Source: Fluviispira vulneris
GTDB lineage: Bacteria; Bdellovibrionota_B; Oligoflexia; Silvanigrellales; Silvanigrellaceae
Direction of reading: 5' to 3'
NCBI RefSeq assembly: GCF_014281055.1
Contig: NZ_JACRSE010000004.1
Location: 62,001 to 126,000, forward strand
Length of the DNA stretch: 64,000 nucleotides
Part shown: positions 17,400-26,676 of the stretch, one piece after another
Position numbering within the stretch: position 1 is the stretch's first letter
How the letters are laid out: every line of letters begins with the position of its first letter
Notes under the pieces: model-generated
What the model saw: only the letters and a program-made list of their open reading frames with translations
Databases searched by the model: none
Told to the model about the DNA's origin: nothing
Made by a program: the position numbers and the translations under genes

Positions 17400-19370
17400 A
17401 TGGATAATTTAAAAATTTCCCATGATATTCCTCTTATAAATAAGATATCTCTTGCATTACTCATTTTAAATGACAATGAGTTTAATGGTTTTATACCAAT
17501 CAAATGGCAAATAGCTAAAGATTTTATAAAAGAAACCCATTTCTTTGCAACAAGCAAAGAAGATGAAGAATATTTACAAATTTTTAAAACAAAACTGGAT
17601 GCTTTGGAGTGTGAGTTTAATCAAATTCTTTTGATATTCACGCAAAATAATAATTTTAATAAACAAAATGAGATAAACGTACTTCTTGATAAAATCAGCA
17701 ATAAGCTCGATGATATTAAAGAACCACTTTTCGATTCCATCTTAGATGATAATAAAATTGATTTTAATATTTTCTTAAGATCAATTATGCTGATTTTAGG
17801 AACAATAGCCTTATTAGAACACAATAATAAAGAAAGCTTGGAGCGAAATTACTTCCAAGATCATTTAGCAATTCAAAATATTTGGCTAAAATCTTATCAA
17901 TATATATGTAATTGTATAGAGTTCCTCTTTAATGAAAGAAGTAAAAATATAAACTTAAAGACAAGTTTACAAGATAAATACACATATATCTTGGAAGACA
18001 AATTTAATTTCTCTGAATTATTACAATTTAAAATGGAAGAGAACCTAAACATAACAGATAGAGTTGCTGCCTTTTGTAATTATTTAAAGCAAAGCCTAAC
18101 CATAGAATATATTGAAACATCTGAGTTTATAAAGCTAATTCATATTTTAGATATTTTACGGCCAAGTTATTTTTATGATGAAGACAAAATTTTAAGTAAA
18201 AATAATTTAAGCACGATGAATTGGTGGAACGATTTTAAAGCGAATAAATTGAGCAAAAATTTATTTATTGAAAATCTAAATATTATCAATGAACAAAAAA
18301 CCAATGATAATTATTTGGAAAAATATAAAGAGAGCAACCAAGAAAATGATGAAGATTCTATAACCGTAAATAGTTTAGCAGACTATTTTGAAAAGCTTGC
18401 AAATTTGAGCCAAATTTTCCCTATCCCCGATCACACTCAAATTGATAATAATTCTCACTTATTCAATAAATGGTATCAAGATGAATTTGCTCTTAAACAT
18501 TGGATTAAAACAACAGACTTATTTAAAAACAAGATTAAAGCAAACCTTTCCGTCAATCTAGAAATTAAAATTAACTCTTACCTCTTTGAAGCAGAGGAAA
18601 AATTTGATTCATTATTAATAAATTTTAATCACACAAATGAATCAAACAAAAAAGATCAAGAGAAAATCATAAACGATATACTAACTTTATTAAACACTAT
18701 TCAAGAACTTATTTATTGCAATCCAAAAAATCCACTCGCAACTCTGCCGTTTTTTGAAAGATATTTTATTTTACATCTTTCTATATTAGCGACTTCATTC
18801 ACTATATTCGATAACTCTCATATTCAGCACAATCTCAAAGATCTTGTAAAAAATACAAATTTATATATTACTCTCTTACGGATTGGCTGTTATGAAAGAA
18901 GTCAAATGCTTTTAAAAGTACTTTCAAATAAAAGTTGGAATGAGAAGTTTTTTGTCGTGAATAAACAAAATGAACATGATTTAAATTCATATGAAATAGT
19001 TACTAAAAAAACAAAAAACTTTTCACATGCATTGAAACAAAAAAATTATCTTGAATACAAACGTTGCTATATAGATTTTTCCATGCTTGTATTTAATAAA
19101 GTAGCAAGATTACAATCTCTTTTGAAAGTATTCCCCGTCTTTTCAAATGAAAATATAATTAATACTTACAAACGCAGCGAAAAAATTGTACGCATGCAAC
19201 TCGAAGCAGCCTTTATAAATTTACAAAATCAATTGAGCACTGAAGTATTGAACGATGTAAATTTAAAGAAAATTGATCTTGCTTTTACAGATTTACCTTT
19301 TGAAAGTTCTCCAAAAAGTGACTACTTTAAAACATATTTATCAGACGATATGGATATTAATTTATATTGA
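17400..19370 (+). CDS. Large all-helical protein of unknown function with internal duplication
   Basis: This 656-residue protein is rich in Asn, Lys, Leu and Ile, without signal peptide or membrane helix. I do not recognise it. Two regions look duplicated: about 30-140 and about 360-475 share a W-x(n)-IK-T/E-x2-F segment, then E-x-F-x2-(I/L)L-I-F, an acidic spacer and a hydrophobic helix ending in a similar pattern. An RBS (AAGGAAGGA) lies just before the ATG. It sits between ggt and a convergent chemoreceptor gene, with only two bases to the latter, and shares no operon. Confidence 0.65.
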   Translation: MDNLKISHDIPLINKISLALLILNDNEFNGFIPIKWQIAKDFIKETHFFATSKEDEEYLQIFKTKLDALECEFNQILLIFTQNNNFNKQNEINVLLDKISNKLDDIKEPLFDSILDDNKIDFNIFLRSIMLILGTIALLEHNNKESLERNYFQDHLAIQNIWLKSYQYICNCIEFLFNERSKNINLKTSLQDKYTYILEDKFNFSELLQFKMEENLNITDRVAAFCNYLKQSLTIEYIETSEFIKLIHILDILRPSYFYDEDKILSKNNLSTMNWWNDFKANKLSKNLFIENLNIINEQKTNDNYLEKYKESNQENDEDSITVNSLADYFEKLANLSQIFPIPDHTQIDNNSHLFNKWYQDEFALKHWIKTTDLFKNKIKANLSVNLEIKINSYLFEAEEKFDSLLINFNHTNESNKKDQEKIINDILTLLNTIQELIYCNPKNPLATLPFFERYFILHLSILATSFTIFDNSHIQHNLKDLVKNTNLYITLLRIGCYERSQMLLKVLSNKSWNEKFFVVNKQNEHDLNSYEIVTKKTKNFSHALKQKNYLEYKRCYIDFSMLVFNKVARLQSLLKVFPVFSNENIINTYKRSEKIVRMQLEAAFINLQNQLSTEVLNDVNLKKIDLAFTDLPFESSPKSDYFKTYLSDDMDINLY

Positions 19371-19372
19371 AA

Positions 19373-20881
19373 TTAAGAGAGAGATACTTGCTCTTCGGTA
19401 AATTTACTTTGCCCCATATTTTTGACTTCCAAAGAATAACCATGGATCATCATATTCAACTGATTTACATAGTTTTGCAAAGAAAGTGATTGTTGTGTAA
19501 GATCCGAAGCAATTGAAGCCACTTTTTCTGAACCTGAAGCATTTTGCTGTGTGGATGTATCAATTTCGTTCATAGCTTTGCTAATCTGGACAATACCATT
19601 TGCTTGTTCATGTGAGGCCGAAGATATTTGTGTGTTGAGATCTGAGACCTTTTTAATCGATACTAAAATGCTATTTAAAACTTCAGCAGTTGAAGAAGCA
19701 ATTTCCTCACCCTTTTTTATTTTGTCTACGCTGTCTTTGATTAAATTAGAAATATCTTTTGCTGCAGAAGCACTTTTTTGTGCTAAATTCCGAACAGCTT
19801 CTGCCACGACGGCAAATCCTCGTCCTTGTTCACCAGCTCTGGCGGCTTCAACGGCTGCATTTAATGCAAGTAAATTCGTCTGGAAAGCGATACTATCAAT
19901 TACAGTTGTGATCTCTTCTATTTTCTTAGAGCTTTCGGAAATATCTGCCATCGATCGAGCCAATTTTTGCGTTTCAGTCTCACCCATTTCTGCTGTTTTA
20001 TAACTTGTTTGCGATAGTTTTGCAGCCTGCTGAGCATTTTCTGCATTTAACTTTACCATGCTGGAAAGTTCTTCAACCGACGCTACGGTCTGTTCGAGTG
20101 CTGCCGCTGCTTCGGTGGTACCAGCAGAAACCTGTAAACTAACCGAAGACAAATATGTACTTGCTTGCGAAACATCCTTACCGGATTGAGCAATTTGATC
20201 GGAAAGAACGACTAAAGTTCGCAACAGTTTTTTTGAGACAGCAAAGCTAAAAACTATGGTAAATATTGTTCCGAAAATTCCTGCAAAAAGAGAAAACCAC
20301 TTCGTTTTTTCTGCATCACTTAAAGATTTAGAAACAAATTCAGTATTTAAACTAACTGCCCTATTCTCCAATTCATCCAGATTTGCAATCACTGGTGTCA
20401 CTTTCGCGTGAAATTCTCCTAACATTACTTTGCGCACTTCATCAAATTTTTCTAGCTGCAAGAGACTTGAAACACTTTTAAAAGTAACAGCTTCTATTTC
20501 TTTCCAAGAATCTTTTATTTTTCTCATTTTTTCTTTGCTTGTTTCTCTAGAACTAAATAAAATATAATCATCGCTTAGCTTATAAAGTTTATTTATCTGT
20601 TGCTGTGCTTCCTCAATCTTTTTATCCCTTGACTCTTTATTTTCTTGATTGGCATTAGCTAGCCATATTAAGCGCGCTGTATTGGCCACACCATAACGCA
20701 TATCATTAATTATATTTAAGATTTGCATCCTCTGGCTGGCTATATAATTTAAATCATCATTTTGAGACTTTATTCCATGCCAACCCAAAAAACTAATCAA
20801 AACAATTAAGGTAATCGGAATTATTGTTAATATCAGCAATTGTCCACTGAGACCTTTGAACTTAAAATGAGATTTTTCCAT
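19373..20881 (-). CDS. Methyl-accepting chemotaxis protein, four-helix-bundle sensor
   Basis: This is a 502-residue chemoreceptor. TM1 lies near 15-38 and TM2 near 190-212, enclosing a ~150-residue helical periplasmic domain (4HB type). A short HAMP-less junction leads to the cytoplasmic signalling domain. The tip reads [20 protein letters not shown], the canonical enteric-type sequence, unlike the three receptors at 33-46 kb. ATG at 20881 has AAGGA 7 bases upstream and is preferred to the TTG at 20899. No NWETF-type tail is seen. The ligand is unknown. Confidence 0.93.
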   Translation of the reverse strand: MEKSHFKFKGLSGQLLILTIIPITLIVLISFLGWHGIKSQNDDLNYIASQRMQILNIINDMRYGVANTARLIWLANANQENKESRDKKIEEAQQQINKLYKLSDDYILFSSRETSKEKMRKIKDSWKEIEAVTFKSVSSLLQLEKFDEVRKVMLGEFHAKVTPVIANLDELENRAVSLNTEFVSKSLSDAEKTKWFSLFAGIFGTIFTIVFSFAVSKKLLRTLVVLSDQIAQSGKDVSQASTYLSSVSLQVSAGTTEAAAALEQTVASVEELSSMVKLNAENAQQAAKLSQTSYKTAEMGETETQKLARSMADISESSKKIEEITTVIDSIAFQTNLLALNAAVEAARAGEQGRGFAVVAEAVRNLAQKSASAAKDISNLIKDSVDKIKKGEEIASSTAEVLNSILVSIKKVSDLNTQISSASHEQANGIVQISKAMNEIDTSTQQNASGSEKVASIASDLTQQSLSLQNYVNQLNMMIHGYSLEVKNMGQSKFTEEQVSLS

Positions 20882-20942
20882 TTTAATATCCTTTTGCAAT
20901 TCTTTTGATATTCAGTTTAATAGTATTTTATTTATTATTATT

Positions 20943-21965
20943 TTAAAAAGATTTTTCGTCAAATTTTTTATCGATAATGCTTAAATAGTTTTCTATTTTT
21001 TTACATACATTTTCGGGCGCTAATCCAAAGCGAAGGTAAGGATTTTTATCTTTAATTAAAAACTTTGGCCGCACATAAGATTGACTTTCAGCCGATGAAA
21101 GAACTTGCTCTAAATCTGATATTTGTGGGAGCTTTACTAAGAAAAAAGAAGCTGAGGTTTTAAAGATTGAAATATTTTTAAACTTTAAGAGTTCTAAAGA
21201 TTTTGCAAAAGTGAGCATTTCATTGCGATTGCTTTGATACCAGTCGATGTGCTGTAATGCTGTCCGACAGATTTGAATGGCTTGGGGCTGCAAACCCAAA
21301 TTTAATTGAAATGCTTTAGGTAAATAGCCAATGGCAAAGCCAACTCTTAATCCCGGCAAACCAAAAAATTTTGAAAAGCTTCCTACAAACAATGAATTTT
21401 CAGAACAAAACAAAGGAGCAAATTCATGTTTAACAAAAGGTGCATAAACCATATCGAGTATAAAAAAATGCCTTGGGTAACGTTTAATCAATGAATAGAG
21501 TTCTTTTTCTTCAATTTCATGCCCCGTGGGATTGTTGGGAGACGTCAATAACACCACTGAAGGTTCTGAGGAGTCTAAATAATTTCTCAATTCATTAGAA
21601 TTTAAACAAAAGGATTTTTCTTTTAACTGAGTTCGAATTTTCTTGAGTTGAAAGCCTAAACCTTCCGCTATGTGATTGTAATTTGCCCATGAGAAATCTT
21701 CTAAAACCACTGTTTTATATTTTAATTTCAACCATGCCAATGACTTTATAAGTGCATCTTCAGCGCCATGGGTTAAAGTTATTTTTTGCAAATCAACTTT
21801 AAATAAAGAGGCGAGTGCTTTTTGCAATTGCCCATGATCGGCACTCGCAGCATAACGTGAGTGTCCCTGTTGATTATAAAATTGAAACAAATTCAGGACT
21901 TCTGCATGATGGTCAAAATAATATTCATTCCGATCGAGAGCAATAATTGCTTGAGACAAATTCAA
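20943..21965 (-). CDS. HisC-like class I/II aminotransferase
   Basis: This is a 340-residue PLP-dependent aminotransferase close to histidinol-phosphate aminotransferase. The substrate loop SPNNPTG (142-148), Asp171 and Tyr174, and the Schiff-base Lys199 in GSFSKFFGLPGLRVGF, are all present. A C-terminal LRFGLAP contains the carboxylate-binding Arg. No other histidine gene is nearby, so the amino acid is uncertain (CobD-like or aromatic aminotransferase are alternatives). The start is TTG at 21965 or two codons later, with GAGG upstream. The gene is divergent from the DUF1338 gene. Confidence 0.83.
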   Translation of the reverse strand: MNLSQAIIALDRNEYYFDHHAEVLNLFQFYNQQGHSRYAASADHGQLQKALASLFKVDLQKITLTHGAEDALIKSLAWLKLKYKTVVLEDFSWANYNHIAEGLGFQLKKIRTQLKEKSFCLNSNELRNYLDSSEPSVVLLTSPNNPTGHEIEEKELYSLIKRYPRHFFILDMVYAPFVKHEFAPLFCSENSLFVGSFSKFFGLPGLRVGFAIGYLPKAFQLNLGLQPQAIQICRTALQHIDWYQSNRNEMLTFAKSLELLKFKNISIFKTSASFFLVKLPQISDLEQVLSSAESQSYVRPKFLIKDKNPYLRFGLAPENVCKKIENYLSIIDKKFDEKSF

Positions 21966-22096
21966 ATTCCTCAGACATAAAATAAAAGACTTTTCCTAGC
22001 CAAAGCCCAAAGCTTGCGCTAAATTACTAACATAACTTTTACATGCTCACAAAGGACTAAACCTTTTTTTTTGCATCTATTTCTGAGGGATATCGT

Positions 22097-23035
22097 ATGC
22101 TTAAATTACAAGAAAAAATAATTAATAAATTAATCAAACAACTCTGGCTCAATTATAAATCTAAGGTTCAACAGGTTAAAAAGATTGAAAATGCTGTTCG
22201 CTCTGAAGGTGATCACTGGAGCGAAGACCATATGGCCTTTCGCACTCTTCCTGGACCGTACTGTGGATTGGAAACTCTAAGACAGGTCTTTGAAATTCTT
22301 GGCTACAAACAAGCAGATGAATACCATTTTAAAGATAAAAAATTAATGGCAATTTCGATGAACCCTCCAAATAATAAAGAAGAGCACAGTGCGAAAATTC
22401 CGCCCAAAGTATTTTTGAGTGTTCTCGAACCAGAAAGTTTTTCACAGGAATTTCAAAAATGCATTTTAAAATATACTAACGATTTAAGTGAATCACCCAT
22501 TCTTAAATTAAGAAATGAATTTAATTCATTAAAAACAAGACCAGAGAATATTGATCAATTTGTACAAGCATTAACACTTTATTTAAGCAATGGTCCACTT
22601 TGGCGCATACCAAGTTATAAAGATTACGAACTGCTTAGAAAAGAAAGCGAATATGCGGCGTGGACATTGGTCTATGGCAACACACCAAATCATTTTACCT
22701 TAAGTATACACTTGATGAAAAAATTTAAGTCACTCAAAAACTTTAACCAATTTATTCAAAAGGAACTCGGAATTGCTATGAACACCTCTGGCGGAGGCCT
22801 TATAAAAGGATCAGCCGAAGTGCAATTAGAGCAAAGCGCAACTCTAGCCGAAGAATTACTTGTTCCTTTTCAAGATGGATTTCACAAAATTCCATATGCA
22901 TTTGTAGAGTTTGCCTATCGTCATCCACTCAGTGGTAAGAAAAAAGATGGTATTTGGAGCAGTTATTACCAAGGTTTTGTAACTGACAACGCAGATAAAA
23001 TTTTTGAATCAACCAATTTAAGGAAACAGGCTTAA
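22097..23035 (+). CDS. DUF1338 / HglS-YdcJ-family VOC-fold dioxygenase-like protein
   Basis: This 312-residue protein has the metal-ligand pattern of the DUF1338 family: His45 in DHMAFRT, His199 in NTPNHFT and Glu271 in FVEFAYR. HglS in Pseudomonas converts 2-oxoadipate to D-2-hydroxyglutarate in lysine catabolism. The family matches in length and motif order, but whether this member uses the same substrate is inference. GAGGGA lies 7 bases before the ATG. Its stop codon overlaps the stop of the convergent murI gene by four bases. A divergent aminotransferase is upstream, which may or may not be metabolically related. Confidence 0.8.
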   Translation: MLKLQEKIINKLIKQLWLNYKSKVQQVKKIENAVRSEGDHWSEDHMAFRTLPGPYCGLETLRQVFEILGYKQADEYHFKDKKLMAISMNPPNNKEEHSAKIPPKVFLSVLEPESFSQEFQKCILKYTNDLSESPILKLRNEFNSLKTRPENIDQFVQALTLYLSNGPLWRIPSYKDYELLRKESEYAAWTLVYGNTPNHFTLSIHLMKKFKSLKNFNQFIQKELGIAMNTSGGGLIKGSAEVQLEQSATLAEELLVPFQDGFHKIPYAFVEFAYRHPLSGKKKDGIWSSYYQGFVTDNADKIFESTNLRKQA

Positions 23036-23919
23036 CTTTGGATTTCTGCTACTTCAACTTTAGGTAAGGCAATTGTTGTAAAAAACCGAGCAATATTTTC
23101 AAAATGGGACGGAGCATCCGTACAAAAAACATGTTTAATCCCCTGACTGTATATTCCAGATGAGTTATTTTTATGTAAAAATTGTGAAACATAATTAACA
23201 ATAGGCAAAGAGGATTCAACTAAATAAATAGGATCCTCTAAATTATTTTTACCTAATATTAAGACCCAATCCCCATCGATCGTTTTATATATGATTGTTT
23301 TACCTAGTCGACGCTCAATAGATGCTGCTATAGCATGGACAAGGCGTGGATAATGTGTACAAGCCAACATAACAATTTTTGTATCATCGGGGATATCCCA
23401 TAAATACATATCTGCTGCTGCATCAGCCATAGGTCCTGATGAAATTCCTTCTTCAACTAACGGAACAAATAATGGACAAGCTCTTTCCCAGACATTATTT
23501 ATATTATATAAAGAAAGCTCTTCTTTAAAACGGCCACTTTTAATCGTAAAGCGCGTACCTAGTACAGCAACACTCCGGGATTTATTTTCTAAAATAGATC
23601 CCACAAATCGACAAAAGCCTTCGACAATACCAACAATTGGTATATTAAATATTTTTTGAATTTCTTTCGCTGCAACACTCGAAGCAGTTCCGCAAGCAAC
23701 AATTAATAAATTGGCATTGCGATTTAATAGAAATAAAGCTGCTTCTGAAGAATATTTTATAATAGTTTCTGCACTTTTATTTCCATAAGGACAGCGCGCA
23801 TTATCACCTAAATACTGAGTATTTAAATTTGGAAATCTTTTTAAAACGTTTTCCCAAACTGTCAAACCACCTTGACTCGAATCAAAAAAAGCAATATTTG
23901 GTCTGTGATTATTTTTCAT
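23032..23919 (-). CDS. murI: Glutamate racemase
   Basis: This is a 295-residue cofactor-independent racemase making D-glutamate for peptidoglycan. The two catalytic cysteines are Cys76 in VACGTASS and Cys187 in LACTHYP, with Asp13-Ser14 in the first motif (FDSSQGG in place of the usual FDSGxGG) and NARCPYG near 40-46. The length is slightly above the usual 265-285. Its ATG overlaps the stop of the upstream HAD gene by four bases, so the two are translationally coupled. Confidence 0.93.
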   Translation of the reverse strand: MKNNHRPNIAFFDSSQGGLTVWENVLKRFPNLNTQYLGDNARCPYGNKSAETIIKYSSEAALFLLNRNANLLIVACGTASSVAAKEIQKIFNIPIVGIVEGFCRFVGSILENKSRSVAVLGTRFTIKSGRFKEELSLYNINNVWERACPLFVPLVEEGISSGPMADAAADMYLWDIPDDTKIVMLACTHYPRLVHAIAASIERRLGKTIIYKTIDGDWVLILGKNNLEDPIYLVESSLPIVNYVSQFLHKNNSSGIYSQGIKHVFCTDAPSHFENIARFFTTIALPKVEVAEIQS

Positions 23920-24788
23920 AAAGAAACAATACTTTTAAATAAATTTTCAACTCTCACTGCTGCGTTTTGCCCAAACAATAAATTTTCTCTTTTATGTGAA
24001 GCATCTTTAAGCTCTTTTTCAGTTATCTTTTTTTGAGAAATTTTTTCTAAGATCGAGTTATTAAATAAGTTAACTAAACTTGCTTGCCAATTCATCTCAC
24101 GCGCCGCCCTAACATTTGCAGGAGTGTCATCAATAAAGTAAATATCATTTGGATCGAGTGTAGCATTAAATTTTTTTTGCACAAAACGATTTGCTTCATA
24201 TTGTGCGATTTCATAAATTTTTTTCTGAGGTTTTTCACAACCTAAATCTTGACTAAAAATACACACATCAAAAAAATCACGAACAGGTAGTCTTTTTTCA
24301 ATCATGACTTCGTGCCAAGTCGTGGCATTACTCAAGACACCGATAGCAAAATTCATATCGCGTAATTTCTTAGCAAGTTCATACACCTTAGAACGCAAAG
24401 CACCCACAACCAAACTGTCAGCATGTTTCAAATCGAGAATGGATAGAGGAGATTTTTCTATAGAAATATTAGCATCTTGTCTATAGGCATTCATAAGAGC
24501 TTGAGCGTAAGAAAAAGCACCCATCTGCCCTGTGCACCAATCACTCAGCACATGATTTGCACGCAATATATCTAATACGTTATAATGATTGATTTTTGAA
24601 CCAACTGGAAAGATTTTTTCGCAGGCTTTAAAGGAAATATCCCAGTCTAAATCAAGCAGTACGCTCCCAATATCAAAAAAAACAAATCCTGCATATCCTT
24701 TGTTATTTAAACAAATTTTATACTTTTTATCATTAAATTCAGTAACTAATTCAATAAGATCAGCTTCTGTTACGGCAGGCCACAACAT
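23916..24788 (-). CDS. HAD-superfamily phosphatase-like hydrolase
   Basis: This 290-residue protein has HAD motif I as FDIGSVLL (Asp39 nucleophile; the +2 Asp is Gly, as in YihX/HAD-IA members), motif II GVLSNAT and motif IV FIDDTPANV. A helical cap lies between. The first ~30 and last ~40 residues extend the core. GGAGG lies 5 bases before the ATG. It overlaps murI by four bases. Substrates of YihX-like enzymes are sugar phosphates, and nothing here fixes the substrate. Confidence 0.85.
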   Translation of the reverse strand: MLWPAVTEADLIELVTEFNDKKYKICLNNKGYAGFVFFDIGSVLLDLDWDISFKACEKIFPVGSKINHYNVLDILRANHVLSDWCTGQMGAFSYAQALMNAYRQDANISIEKSPLSILDLKHADSLVVGALRSKVYELAKKLRDMNFAIGVLSNATTWHEVMIEKRLPVRDFFDVCIFSQDLGCEKPQKKIYEIAQYEANRFVQKKFNATLDPNDIYFIDDTPANVRAAREMNWQASLVNLFNNSILEKISQKKITEKELKDASHKRENLLFGQNAAVRVENLFKSIVSL

Positions 24789-24865
24789 GATTCCTCCTCA
24801 AGAGCACACAAAATTACCCCGATAAATCTATACGAAAGTAATCTAACTTTAACAAAGAGAACATT

Positions 24866-25618
24866 ATGTCCATTGCAAAAAAACTTCAAAAAAAAACTCC
24901 TAAGCCTCTATCACAAAAAATAAAATTATTACTCACTGATGAAAGTCCAATAACGGGACGGATAGAAAAATCTTCCCTCAATCAAGCTGGTATACATGTA
25001 GAACTGACAAACAATTTAAATAGTATGCTTGAAATCTTATCAAAAGAAGATTTTGATATCGCAATGCTTGATTATCACTCATACAATTGTCATGGTATCT
25101 ATGAAATAGAAAAAGCTAAAAAAATAAGCCGCAACCAAAAAATAAAGTTTATTGTTACGAGTGTTGAGAATTTTGAAGAGATAAAAGACAAAGCATATAC
25201 TCTCAACACCGATCTTTTTTTGCCAAAACCTCTTCCGCGTGAAAAAGTAATCGAAGAAATAAAAAAGATAGCACAAGTGAATTACCGACGTTCTGAAAGA
25301 ATTAAATATAAATTAAAAGCAATTGTGCGCTTTAAAAATAAAGAGTTTGAAACTTATTCCATTGACCTTTCTGCAGATGGTATCCATCTCTCGGATATGG
25401 ATAAAAAAATTCTACCGAACGTTGGTTTTGACTTAGAAATTGAATTCACACTGCCAAATCTTGATAAAAAAATATTGGTTAAAGGAACAGTGGTCAGAAT
25501 CACCGAGGAAGGATTTGGGGTAAAATTCCAAATTATGAGCTTAAATGACAAAAAGCTAATCAATAGATTTGTCTTAGAAAATAGTTTAGAATTTCGTTCA
25601 AGTCATTATTATTTATAA
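24866..25618 (+). CDS. Receiver-PilZ protein (c-di-GMP effector)
   Basis: This 250-residue protein joins a response-regulator receiver domain (about 18-135) to a C-terminal PilZ domain (about 138-240). The receiver has Asp25 and the phosphoacceptor candidate Asp69 in AMLDY, and Lys121 in LPKPLP. PilZ has R141-x3-R145 and D167-x-S-x2-G172, the residues that bind cyclic di-GMP. It therefore probably links phosphorelay and c-di-GMP signals, often to motility. No kinase gene is adjacent. It is divergent from the HAD/murI operon, with a 77-bp shared upstream region. Confidence 0.88.
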   Translation: MSIAKKLQKKTPKPLSQKIKLLLTDESPITGRIEKSSLNQAGIHVELTNNLNSMLEILSKEDFDIAMLDYHSYNCHGIYEIEKAKKISRNQKIKFIVTSVENFEEIKDKAYTLNTDLFLPKPLPREKVIEEIKKIAQVNYRRSERIKYKLKAIVRFKNKEFETYSIDLSADGIHLSDMDKKILPNVGFDLEIEFTLPNLDKKILVKGTVVRITEEGFGVKFQIMSLNDKKLINRFVLENSLEFRSSHYYL

Positions 25619-25690
25619 TTTAAAAATATGCACATACCTGTCCTAAAAGTTTTGAAAATGTGCTCTTATTCTTCTCAATAATGAATGATT

Positions 25691-25852
25691 TCAAACAGCA
25701 TATTTATCATAAGTTTTAAACGATTTCGATATAAAAAATAAGCCAAAAACCCCAATGCTTGCGAAAATAAAGAAGGGAATAAATCCACCAAAGACAAAGA
25801 GTAGCCCACCAAGAGCAGCCGATATTGCCTCCGACACAACTTGCAGATTTTC
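25691..25852 (-). pseudogene. C-terminal remnant of a membrane transporter (MFS-like)
   Basis: On the minus strand an open stretch of about 53 codons ends in a TGA at 25691-25693. It encodes two strongly hydrophobic segments (GGLLFVFGGFIPFF and IGVFGLFFISKSF) followed by a short polar tail, as at the end of an MFS transporter. There is no start codon with an RBS, and an in-frame stop lies just upstream. It looks like the last helices of a decayed gene. The rest of the gap (25619-26064) is extremely AT-rich and I see nothing else in it. Confidence 0.5.
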
Positions 25853-26064
25853 GTTTCATATATAAAATTATTTTTCTTAAATTTCAGATAAATTCAAGAA
25901 ACTTTTTATTTATAAAATGATATATAAATTCATTAAGTATATAATAAAAAATAAATAATTTATATTTCATATTTTGTCAAATTACTTTCAATAATTTTTT
26001 TTTATAAGATTTAATTTTTATTTTTTGCTATATTTTTTTAAAATTATAAAATTGTTAAATAATA

Positions 26065-26628
26065 TTATTTTTTACTTACAACATTCCCACCCAAAACTGG
26101 CTGTTTCACCTCAGCAGACAAATTAACCGCAGCAGCCCCATTGGCCTTCAGGGGTTGTGTATTTTTTGTGACATCCATTTTTGTCGATTGTGAATTGGAA
26201 GATAAATACATTGCGTAAAGCTCTGGCTGTAACTTTGGACTCGGCACCCCATCAGGTCGTGGATTATTGACAACATCCGTCCATGCTTCGAATAATGTCA
26301 TAAGAAGTTTTTCTACCACTTCAAGATCTTCGACTTTATTATACATATTTGCTTCAATTAATTTATCCATCATAAAGATATATAGACTTTCAAGGTCTGC
26401 AGAGAGTTGACCGCCGACTTCATGGTCAAGGGTGTTGATCAATTCAGAAATAATCGCCAGCGCTTTGCTTATATTTTTTCCTTTTTCAGCAATTTTTTTC
26501 TCAACCATCTTTGTCTTAGCAAGTCTGACAAATTTAATACAACCTTCATAAAGCATAAGTAATACTTTTTCTGGTTTTGCTGTTGTTACGTTAGTCGCTT
26601 GATAAGCTTTAAATGCTTTCGAATTCAT
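26065..26628 (-). CDS. fliS: Flagellar export chaperone FliS
   Basis: FliS binds flagellin in the cytoplasm and delivers it to the export gate. The 187-residue product has the family core: AYQ near the start, LLMLYEGCIKF helix, a GK.ISKAL.II.EL segment and the DLE.LY.FM.. helix. A Pro/Ala/Asn-rich tail of about 50 residues follows and is longer than usual. ATG at 26628 has AAGGA 9 bases upstream. It follows fliD by 48 bp on the same strand, the common fliD-fliS order. Confidence 0.92.
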   Translation of the reverse strand: MNSKAFKAYQATNVTTAKPEKVLLMLYEGCIKFVRLAKTKMVEKKIAEKGKNISKALAIISELINTLDHEVGGQLSADLESLYIFMMDKLIEANMYNKVEDLEVVEKLLMTLFEAWTDVVNNPRPDGVPSPKLQPELYAMYLSSNSQSTKMDVTKNTQPLKANGAAAVNLSAEVKQPVLGGNVVSKK

Positions 26629-26676
26629 GCAATCCCATCCTTGAAAATAAGAACAAGGATTATGATAGAGCAAAAA

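Noticed and set aside
19551-20003. 150-codon plus-strand frame opposite the receptor at 19.4 kb
   Set aside because: Antisense shadow of the conserved signalling domain, with no RBS or known domain.
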